This document shows positions 24,626 to 32,400 of a stretch of DNA of 64,000 bases, one piece after another. Below the pieces are notes generated by a model. That model was not told the DNA's origin, ran no database searches, and worked only from the letters and a program-made list of their open reading frames with translations. The stretch spans positions 318,501 through 382,500 of the forward strand of contig QWDA01000003.1 of the NCBI GenBank assembly GCA_003605175.1. The letters are read 5' to 3'. The DNA comes from Paracoccaceae bacterium (GTDB lineage Bacteria > Pseudomonadota > Alphaproteobacteria > Rhodobacterales > Rhodobacteraceae). Both the position numbers and the translations under genes were made by a program. Every line of letters begins with the position of its first letter. The stretch's first letter is position 1.

Positions 24626-25125
24626 GAGACCGGTTCCCCCCTTCGGGTAATGACGTATTCTTCGGGGGCTGTTTCCTGGATGCCCGAGATCCGCTCGCAC
24701 CAGGTCTTGAGGACCATGGTCGTGGTCAGCGACGCGACTTCGGGGTGGCGGGCCAGCCGGTCGCGCAGATCCTCGATGATCGAGTGATCCGCGGCTTCGA
24801 CCAGCACCCGCATGTCGACCGATCCGGAGGTCGACCAGGCCGAGACCAGTTCGCTCCAGTTCGAGATCGACGAGTAGACCTTGCCGCAGACATTGCGGCG
24901 GAGCCGGACATCGAACATCGCGCGGATGCCCGTGGGCATGGAATCGTCGACCGTGTCGATATCGACGGTGAAGCGCCGGATCACCTTCTGGCGGACCAGC
25001 TTGTCGACATGGTGGCGCACGGTGGGCCGCGAAAGGCCGACGATGCCGGCGATTTCGGTCAGCGATCTGCGGCCGTTCTCCCGCAACAGTTCGAGAATCA
25101 TCTTATCTGTTGGACTGAGGCGCAC
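24622..25125 (-). CDS. Lrp/AsnC-family transcriptional regulator
   Basis: This 167-aa regulator has an AsnC-type winged helix (SLTEIAGIVGLSRPTVRHHVDKL, residues about 21-43) and a shorter-than-typical ligand domain with an atypical RRNVCGKVYSSI segment. Lrp/AsnC proteins usually sense amino acids. It is divergent from the YqcI/YcgG-cupin-permease operon across 134 bp and is followed in overlap by an XRE gene. Control of the divergent operon by an amino-acid-like ligand is inferred. Confidence 0.87.
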   Translation of the reverse strand: MRLSPTDKMILELLRENGRRSLTEIAGIVGLSRPTVRHHVDKLVRQKVIRRFTVDIDTVDDSMPTGIRAMFDVRLRRNVCGKVYSSISNWSELVSAWSTSGSVDMRVLVEAADHSIIEDLRDRLARHPEVASLTTTMVLKTWCERISGIQETAPEEYVITRRGEPVS

Positions 25126-25259
25126 TTGTCATCCTCCGTTTGGCATCAACTTACGGTAGTTTTTCGTCGAAACGAAGAGAAAATTTCAATTCGAAAGCTG
25201 CGCAACCGTTCGATTCCGACAATTCTCGACGAAATGTTCAAAATTTGGGGCCTGAGGTA
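25126..25259. promoter_or_regulatory. Divergent promoter region with TCGTCGAAA-type repeats
   Basis: This A+T-rich 134-bp spacer holds TTTCGTCGAAA (25162-25172) and a related TCTCGACGAAA (25224-25234), plus GAAAATTTC and AATTCGAAA between them. The repeated pyrimidine-CG-purine half-sites could bind the Lrp/AsnC or XRE protein. A ribosome-binding GAGG precedes the start of the plus-strand operon. Confidence 0.45.
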
Positions 25260-26015
25260 ATGGCAAGACTCCTTACATCCGGTGAGGTGCGCAGCCTGCA
25301 CGACTCACCATCCTGGCAGCGTGTCGTCTTTTCCGAGTTCGAATCGACGCTGACGAGCAAGTCGCGACCGTTTCCCTGCGTGTTCGGCGTGGCGGGCCTG
25401 AAGGCCGACCAGTTGCGCTATGTCTTCCTCGATCCGCTGGAACCCGAGCCTCTGGCGGAAGCGCTCCGGGAATACCTGCCGGCGGCGCGCGGGTTCGGGC
25501 GGATGACCTCGCTCGTGGTGTTCGGCCGGCCGGGGCCGGTGCAGAACATCGAGCACTACAGGAGCCGGTTCTGGAACATCCTGGACGGGCTCGAGCGGAT
25601 GGACACCGCGCCGCGGCCCGAGCTGGTCGACCGGCAGCTCGACAGCCCGTCCTGGGAGTTCTGCTTCGCGGGTGAGCCGATCTTCGTGGTCTGCAACTCG
25701 CCGGCCCATGTGCTCCGGCAGAGCCGGCGTTCGACCTCGTTCATGATCACGTTCCAGCCGCGCTGGGTGTTCGAGGGGATCACCGATTCCGAGGAGCCGG
25801 CGATGAAGAAGGCGCTGACCACGGTGCGCGAGCGCCTGAGGGCCTTCGACGCGATCTCGCCCTCGCCGCATCTGGGCGTCTATGGTGCCGAGGAAAATCG
25901 CGAGTACCGCCAGTATTTCATCGATGACAGCAACGATACGCCGGTCTGCCCGTTCCACAACCTCGGCCGGAGCAAGGGCACGGCGGAGGATGACAAGGAA
26001 GGACGTGTGGCATGA
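25260..26015 (+). CDS. YqcI/YcgG family protein (possible haem-dependent N-hydroxylase)
   Basis: This 251-aa protein has the family landmarks RPFPCVFG (residues 36-43), RFWNILDGL (103-111), WEFCFAGEPIFVVCNSPAH (132-150), SFMITFQPRWVF (160-171) and YRQYFIDD...CPFH (217-233). YqcI/YcgG proteins were long uncharacterised; from memory, some members in natural-product clusters were reported as haem-dependent amino-acid N-hydroxylases, and that is the only functional hint. The start is the ATG at 25260 after CTGAGGTA; the frame extends upstream without a credible ribosome site. It heads a four-gene operon with overlapping junctions. Confidence 0.8.
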   Translation: MARLLTSGEVRSLHDSPSWQRVVFSEFESTLTSKSRPFPCVFGVAGLKADQLRYVFLDPLEPEPLAEALREYLPAARGFGRMTSLVVFGRPGPVQNIEHYRSRFWNILDGLERMDTAPRPELVDRQLDSPSWEFCFAGEPIFVVCNSPAHVLRQSRRSTSFMITFQPRWVFEGITDSEEPAMKKALTTVRERLRAFDAISPSPHLGVYGAEENREYRQYFIDDSNDTPVCPFHNLGRSKGTAEDDKEGRVA

Positions 26016-26368
26016 ATCATCATGCGAGTTTCGACAGCACCGATGGCGATTTCAGGATCTTCTCGATGGAGATCGACACCGGCGACCTGCGCCCGCTGAT
26101 CGAGCAGCTTCTGCCCGATCAGGGCGCGATCGAGGTCCAGCGCGACGTGCCCGGCAAGGAGCATGCCTGGCACACCCATGACACCGACGAGACGCTGGTG
26201 ATCCTTGACGGGCGGGTGCGGTTCTACTGGGACCAGGGCGAGAAGATCTGCGGCCCCGGCACGGTGATCTCGCTGCCGGCGGGCACGCTGCACGGCTCGG
26301 TCGCGCTGGAGGAGGGGGCCACCTACCTGATCGCCTTCAACGCGGTGAAGTTCACCCATCATGGCTGA
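26012..26368 (+). CDS. Small single-domain cupin protein
   Basis: This 118-aa protein is one cupin barrel. Motif 1 supplies H54, H56 and E60 (HAWHTHDTDETLVIL) and motif 2 supplies H94 (PAGTLHGSV), a complete metal-binding set. The ATG overlaps the YqcI/YcgG stop by 4 nt, and the stop overlaps the permease start, so it is co-translated with both. It may act on, or bind, the product of the YqcI/YcgG enzyme. No precise activity can be read. Confidence 0.85.
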   Translation: MNHHASFDSTDGDFRIFSMEIDTGDLRPLIEQLLPDQGAIEVQRDVPGKEHAWHTHDTDETLVILDGRVRFYWDQGEKICGPGTVISLPAGTLHGSVALEEGATYLIAFNAVKFTHHG

Positions 26369-27623
26369 TCTCGACAAGGCCATCGGGCCCTGGCGCGGGA
26401 CGGCGATGCTGTTGAACATCGTCCTCGGCGCCGGGCTTCTGGCGCTGCCGGGGCTGGCGGTGAAAGCCGCCGGCTCTTCGGCGATTCTCGTTTGGGTGAT
26501 CTGCGCGGTGGCGGCGGTGCCGCTGCTCGTGGTCTTCGCCACGCTCGGGCGGTCGTTTCCCGATGCGGGCGGGCTTGCGACCTTCATGAAACACGCCTTC
26601 GGCGCGCCGGGCTATGCCTGCGCGACCTTCCTGTTCCTGGGCGCGGTGGCGGTCGGGCTGCCGGCGATCGCGCTCACCGGGGGCTATTATGCCGCCGCGG
26701 TGCTGGGCGGGCCGCCGACGCTCTTTGCCGCGCTCCTGATCGGCGGCGCGCTGATGGCGAACCTGCTTTCGGCCGAGATCGCTGCCCGGGTCAATGCCGC
26801 GCTCGCCTCGGCGATCCTCCTGGTCCTCGTCGCGGTCGCGGTGCTGGGCTGGGTCGCGGTGCGGCCGAGCCTGGACACGGTGACGCTGGTGCCGCAGACG
26901 CTGCCTGACCCGCCGGTTCTCGGCCTCGCGGTGATGATGGTATTCTTCGCCTTCACCGGCTGGGAGGTCGGCGCCAATCTGGGCGGCGAGTTCAGGAACC
27001 CCGAACGCGATTTCCCGATCGCCATCGCCGCGAGCTTCGGGATCGCGGTGGCGCTCTATCTGGTTCTCGCGGTGATCGTCGTGGCGGCGGGGCCGGAAGG
27101 GGCCAGCGAGGCGCCCTTCGCGGCGATTTTCGGCGACCGGTTCGGCCCGGCGGGCGGGCAGGCGATCTCGGCGATCTCGGTGGTGATGATCTTCGCCAAT
27201 CTCTCGGCGGCGTTCTGGGCGGTGTCGCGCATGGTCTATTCGGCGGCGGGCGAGCGGCTCCTCGCGCGCGATCTTGCGCGGCTGAGCCGGGGCGTGCCCC
27301 TGCGCGCGGTCTTCGCGACGGCGGCGGTGCTGCTTGCGGTCGTGCTCCTGGCGGCATCGGGACTGCTCGACCTGAGCGTGCTTCTGGGTGCGGCCGGGCA
27401 GAACTTCCTTTTGCTTTATGCCGGCGCCGCCGCGGCGCTGGTCAGGCTGGGCAGCCGGCCGGGCCACAAGGTGCTGGGCTGGCTCTGCCTCGCGATGGTG
27501 ACCTGCATGATGGCGATCCGGGGGCCGGACGGGCTCTACTATCCGGCGATCCTGATCGCGGTCGGGCTCGGCGTGGCGTTCCTGCGCCGGCCCCGGAATT
27601 CGGAGGCGACGGGAGGCGCATGA
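26361..27623 (+). CDS. APC-superfamily amino acid permease
   Basis: This 420-aa polytopic protein has about 11-12 helices. The first helix carries NIVLGAGLLALPGL, the glycine-rich break that binds substrate amine and carboxylate in APC transporters, and the FFAFTGWEVGANLGGEFRNPERDFP segment matches helix 6 and the following loop. It overlaps the cupin gene by 8 nt and the next small gene by 4. In this operon it probably moves an amino acid or a modified amino acid; direction is not readable. Confidence 0.87.
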   Translation: MADLDKAIGPWRGTAMLLNIVLGAGLLALPGLAVKAAGSSAILVWVICAVAAVPLLVVFATLGRSFPDAGGLATFMKHAFGAPGYACATFLFLGAVAVGLPAIALTGGYYAAAVLGGPPTLFAALLIGGALMANLLSAEIAARVNAALASAILLVLVAVAVLGWVAVRPSLDTVTLVPQTLPDPPVLGLAVMMVFFAFTGWEVGANLGGEFRNPERDFPIAIAASFGIAVALYLVLAVIVVAAGPEGASEAPFAAIFGDRFGPAGGQAISAISVVMIFANLSAAFWAVSRMVYSAAGERLLARDLARLSRGVPLRAVFATAAVLLAVVLLAASGLLDLSVLLGAAGQNFLLLYAGAAAALVRLGSRPGHKVLGWLCLAMVTCMMAIRGPDGLYYPAILIAVGLGVAFLRRPRNSEATGGA

Positions 27624-27916
27624 AACACGTACGCAGCGAACAGGAGTTCACCCGGCACGGCCGCGAAGAGCTGAAGGACAAGCTCTTCGTGATTCTTGCC
27701 GGCCTGGACGAGCGGCGCCTCATGACGGTGCTCGATTTCGTGAACGAGGTGGTGACGTGCAACGATCCCGACGTGGTCGACGAGTTCGTCGAGTGGCGCG
27801 AAGATCCGATGATCGGCAGCATCCTGCAGATCGCCGCAACGATCAGCCGCGAGACGCGCGAGCAGCTCCTGTTCGCGGCGGAGGAACTGTTTTCGAGCGA
27901 GTCGGTGCATCACTGA
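27620..27916 (+). CDS. Uncharacterised 98-aa acidic helical protein
   Basis: I do not recognise this protein. It is 98 aa, soluble, rich in Glu, Asp and Leu, and predicted mostly helical, with LKDKLFVILAGLDERRLMTV and WREDPMIGSILQIAATISRE as its main blocks. Its ATG overlaps the permease stop by 4 nt (ATGA), so it is clearly the fourth gene of the YqcI/YcgG operon. It could be a regulatory or adaptor subunit. No terminator follows within 200 nt. Confidence 0.7.
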   Translation: MKHVRSEQEFTRHGREELKDKLFVILAGLDERRLMTVLDFVNEVVTCNDPDVVDEFVEWREDPMIGSILQIAATISRETREQLLFAAEELFSSESVHH

Positions 27917-28113
27917 GCCGGTGGCGCCGGCGCGGCAGCGGATGCGCATCGCGGCCATCCTGACGCTGGCGGCCCGGTGGTCCACGCCCGGCGCGAAGGT
28001 TTCCGCTTCCGACGCGACGCGCGCCCTTGACGGGCCTGCGGCGGCGGATAGCGTTTGCGGAACATGAGCCCCGGTACGCCGATCCCTGATCCGTCCTTTC
28101 CCGGAGCCGCCGG

Positions 28114-28875
28114 GTGAACGGGCTGTTCGGCCTCTGGACCGGGCTGCTCGAACCGGGCACGGCGGCCTGGCTGCTCGCCGCGAGTTTCGGGGCGTCCTTC
28201 GTGACCGCCGCCCTTGGGATCGGCGGTGGCGTCCTTCTTCTCGCGGTGATGGCGAGCCTCCTGCCGCCGGCGGCGCTGATCCCGGTGCACGGCGTGATCC
28301 AGCTGGGCTCCAATGCCGGGCGGGCCTCGGTGCTTGCGCGGCACATCTCCCGGGCGCCGCTCGGCGCCTTTGCCCTGGGCGCGGCGCTCGGCGTGGCGCT
28401 GGGCGGGCTGGTGGCGGTCGACCTGCCGCCGTCGGTGGTGCAGATCGGCGTCGGGCTCTTCGTGATCTGGACGGTGCTTGCCGCCGCGCCGCGCTGGCTG
28501 ACGGGGCATCCGGCGATGACCGGAGCGGTGTCGAGCTTCCTGACCATGTTCTTCGGCGCCTCGGGGGTCTTCGTGGCGAGCTATTCCCGCTCGCTCGGCC
28601 TGACCCGGCAGGGCACCGTCGGCACCCATGCGGCGCTGATGGTGCTGCAGCACGGGCTCAAGGTGGCGATGTTCGCGGCCCTGGGCTTCGCCTACGGGCC
28701 CTGGCTCGGCTTCATCGCGGCAATGGCGCTCGCCGGTTTCCTGGGCACGCTGGTCGGGCGGCAGGTGCTCGAGGGCTGGTCCGACCACCGCTTCCGCCGG
28801 GGGTTCGACCTGGTGCTCGTCCTCCTCGCGCTGCGGCTGATCTGGGGCGGCGGATCGGCGCTCTGGGCGGGGTGA
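28114..28875 (+). CDS. TauE/SafE family sulfite/sulfonate exporter
   Basis: This 253-aa membrane protein has about eight helices in two repeats, each with the family's Gly-rich turn (ALGIGGGVLLLAVM near the start, MFFGASGVFVASY in the second half). TauE/SafE proteins export sulfite, sulfoacetate or related organosulfur acids. The start is a GTG at 28114. The 197 bp before it holds no gene that I can support. It appears monocistronic. Confidence 0.87.
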   Translation: MNGLFGLWTGLLEPGTAAWLLAASFGASFVTAALGIGGGVLLLAVMASLLPPAALIPVHGVIQLGSNAGRASVLARHISRAPLGAFALGAALGVALGGLVAVDLPPSVVQIGVGLFVIWTVLAAAPRWLTGHPAMTGAVSSFLTMFFGASGVFVASYSRSLGLTRQGTVGTHAALMVLQHGLKVAMFAALGFAYGPWLGFIAAMALAGFLGTLVGRQVLEGWSDHRFRRGFDLVLVLLALRLIWGGGSALWAG

Positions 28876-28890
28876 GCCGTTTACCTTTCG

Positions 28891-28918
28891 TTGACCTTTT
28901 CCGGAATCCTGCCATACT
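28891..28918 (+). promoter_or_regulatory. Sigma-70 type promoter
   Basis: TTGACC (28891-28896) and CATACT (28913-28918) are 16 bp apart, about 30 bp before the GTG at 28948. This placement argues against starting the next gene at 28891. Confidence 0.6.
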
Positions 28919-28947
28919 CGCCCGGTTGCCTGTGCGGGGTGGGTACA

Positions 28948-29382
28948 GTGGCGAAATCGGTTAAAACCAGAGCATTTGGGAAGAAATTGTTGTTGGGCGT
29001 GGCGATCGGGGCGACTCCGATCCTCGGCGCGGTGACGCTTGCGCAGGATCTGCCGCCGGCACCGGTGCTGGCCCAGGCCGAGATCGATCCGCTGGAGCGG
29101 CAGATGTTCGAGCAGGCGGCGCAATCGGGCGATCCCGCGCGGATCAACGCCTTCCTGCGCGCCTATCCCGACAGTCCGCTGGTCCGCTCGCTGCTGGTCA
29201 ACCTGCCGCCCGAGACGCTGCAATTCATCGAACGCTCCGCGCTGTCGCTGGTGGGCCCGGCGGTGGTCCGGAGCCTACCGATCGCGCTTCGCCAGTCCTT
29301 GGGACTGCCGGCGCCCTCGGGCTTCGGCACGCCGGGATCGTCGGGGTCCGAGTCCGTGACGACCGACACCTATGCGGGCTGA
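28948..29382 (+). CDS. Uncharacterised small exported protein
   Basis: This 144-aa protein is not recognised. It begins MAKSVKTRAFGKKLLLGVAI, a basic leader followed by a hydrophobic stretch and ending near TLAQDLPPAP, so export or membrane anchoring is likely. The mature part contains ERQMFEQAAQSGDPARINAFLRAYPDS, reminiscent of a single TPR-like hairpin, and a Gly/Ser tail. GTG at 28948 is chosen because a sigma-70 promoter covers the upstream open frame. The large glycosyltransferase gene follows 21 nt later. Confidence 0.65.
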   Translation: MAKSVKTRAFGKKLLLGVAIGATPILGAVTLAQDLPPAPVLAQAEIDPLERQMFEQAAQSGDPARINAFLRAYPDSPLVRSLLVNLPPETLQFIERSALSLVGPAVVRSLPIALRQSLGLPAPSGFGTPGSSGSESVTTDTYAG

Positions 29383-29403
29383 CGGGCCCGCCTTCCCCGT
29401 GAC

Positions 29404-32400
29404 GTGACCCGCCTTCTCCGGACCCCCGACCCGCAGCCGGGCGCGGCGCTCCGCGTGTCGGTCGTGGTGACGAATTACAATTACGGCCATTACCTCGGCG
29501 CCTGCCTGGCGAGCCTGCGCGCGCAGACCAGCCCGGCCGACGAGATCGTCGTCGTGGATGACGGTTCGACCGACGGGAGCCGGGCGCTTCTGGCGGGCGA
29601 GACGGCGGCCCGGGTAGTGTTGCAGGAAAATGCGGGCCAGGCGGCGGCGTTCAATGCGGGTTTCGCGGCGACCACGGGCGACGTGGTGATCTTCCTCGAT
29701 GCCGACGACCTCCTTTACCCCGAGGCGATTGCGGTCGTGCGGGCGCTCTGGACCGGGCGCGAGGCGATCCTGTGCTGGCGGCTTGACACGGTGGACGCGG
29801 CGGGGCGGAAGACCGGGCGCTACGAGAAATGGGCGCCGGATCTCGACATGCTGCCGCGGCTTCTGGACGGGTTGCTGTTGCCGTTCATGCCGACGAGCGC
29901 CAATGCGTTTTCGCGGGAGGCCATCGCCTGGTCCTTTCCCTTGCCGGCCGCGCGCTGGCGGATCAGCGCCGATGCGCTCCTGGTGCGGGCGGGTGTTCTG
30001 GCGGGGCCGATGCGGCCGGTGGCGCAGGTCTTGGGCGGCTACCGGATTCATGGCGGGAACAACTATCACCGGGGCAGCGAGGCACAGACGGCGAATATCT
30101 TTCGCGGCCTGAACGACATCGCCGATGCGGGGCTCGATCTGGTGGAGATGGCGGGGCGCGCCGGGCGGCTCGAGCGGGGCCAGCGGGTGAAGCTACTCGC
30201 GAGCGCCTTGCGGGTGCGGCTCCGGGCGGATGCGATCCTGCCCGATGCGGCGCGGTTCCGGGTGTTTCTCGCGCGGCTCGCACGGGTGGCGCGGCAGGGC
30301 GGGCCGCGGCTGGCGCTGGCGGGGTGGCTAGCGGCGCGGCTCCTGCCGCGGAGCGCAGCGTTGCGGCAGTACGTGCGGGAGCCGGCTTGCCGGCCACGGG
30401 GGGTGCAGGGCTGGATCGAGCGGGTCGCCGGGGCGGCGCTGGCCACCGAGCGCTATGCCGTGACGCCGCGCCGGGCGCCCCATGACGGACCGCCGGCAGA
30501 GCCGGGGGAACAGGGCGGGCTCTACCTCCCCGACCTGCTGGAAGCGCCGGAATGGGAGCGGGACTGGGTCGATGGCAGTTTCGCGCTCCGCGCCGCGAGG
30601 GGCCGGTTCCGGCTGCAGCGGCCACCGGGGCGGGTGCATGATCTGCGGCTCTCGCTGGCGCCCGCGGGGCCGTTCGGGCTGATCGTCAAGGTCATGGGCA
30701 ACGGGCTGCCGCTCGCGAACCGCTATGTCACCGGGCAGGATGACCTCCTGATGGCGTTGCCGCCGCGTGCGCCGGGCCATTGGGCGCCGGACGAGATCGA
30801 GATCCTGGTGGAGGAGACCGGGCGGCCCGGGCGCTGGCGCGAAAGGTGGCGGCAACCGGTGGTGCGGCTGAAACTCCATGGGGTGGTGCTCACCCAGGCG
30901 GGCGCGGAGGGGGTCGACGGGGTGTTGCCGGTGCTCGACGAGCGGCCCATGGAGGCGCTGGGCCCGGTCCTGCGCGCGGCTTCGGGCGCGGTGCTGGAGG
31001 GCGAGACGCTGGTCGGACCGGGCGAGAAGCTCTGCCTCGCGCTGCCGGTCCTGCCGGCGCCCTATGCGCTGGTGCTGCGCTTCGCGCCGGGGCAGGGAGC
31101 GGGAAGCCTGAGCCTGACGGGTGGCGGCCGGGTGCTGTTCGCGGGCGAGATCGGGCCGGCGCAGAGGATCGCGGTGGAGATCCCGCCCGACCTCGCCGCC
31201 TCGACGCGGATCGAGCTCGCGCCGGCGTTCCGGCCCGAGGGGTTCCTCGACGGGGCCGAACTGGCCATCGCCTCGCTCGGCTGGATGCCGGGGCGCGATA
31301 CCGCGCGGGGCGGGGTGCCGGCGCTTTCGCCGGGCGAGATGGTGGGGCCGGGCGGTGGGCGACCGCTCTGGCCGTTCCTGGGGTCGGGCTGGGATCTCGA
31401 CGAGAACGGTGCGGCCCACATGGCGGGCGCCACGGCGGAATTGCAGCTCGCGCCGGTCGAGGGCTCGGGCGTGGCGCAGGTGGTGCTCGATCTCGAGCCG
31501 CTCGCGCCCTTCGCGGCGGAGACGCCGCCCCTGGTGGTGGTCTCGGTGGGCCAGACCGAGCTGACGAGCCTGCGGCTCGCGGGGCGCGCGAAGGTGGTGT
31601 TCGGCGTGGCGGCCGAGCCGGTGGAGCTGGCGGTCCATGCAGCGGGCGTCGGGCAGGACGGCACCGTGGGGGCCGAGCATGGCGGGATCGTTCTGCACGG
31701 GATCGGGCTCGCGGCCTCTTCCGACCGGCTTCCGGCGCCCGTGGCGCTCCGGGCCGAGGCGCCGGGCGGGCTGATCGGGCGGCTTTGGGAGCTCCGGCGG
31801 GCCGGGGGTCTGCCGGTGGCGGAGCGCGGGGCCCTGCGTGACGCGCTGGCGGCGGAGATCGCGGCGGCGGCGCCGGGGGCGCTCTGGCATCTGGTGGATG
31901 CGGACGGATTGCGGGCGATGGCGGAGCTGGCGCGCGGAGTGCCGGTCCGGGCGGGCGACCTGCCGGCGCCGGCGGGGCCGGAGGGCTGGCTGGCGGGGTT
32001 CGCGCTGAGGGTGCTGGCGGGGCCGGGGCATGCGGATGCGCCGGTGCGCCTGTCGCTTGACGATGTGCCGGATCTGCCCGAGGCGCTGGCGCGCGCGGTG
32101 GCGGAGATCGTGGTGGCGGACCCGGGGCCGGGGGCGGCGCGGGAGGTGCTGGCAGCATATCAGGCGGCGCTGGTCGCACGGCTCGACGAGGCGCGGGCGA
32201 TCCTCGCCCATGCGCCCGCCACCTCGGCGCGCTGGGCGCTGGCGCGGGTGCTGGTGCGGGCCACGCGGCCCAATGCGCTGCTCTTCAGCGATCTCGACCT
32301 GAAGCCCCATGTCGCGGCCTTCGGGCGGGCGCTTGAGGCGATGCTCCTCCGCGAAGGCCATGTGCTGGGGCTGGAGGAGCGGAGCCCGAGGCCCGAGGGC

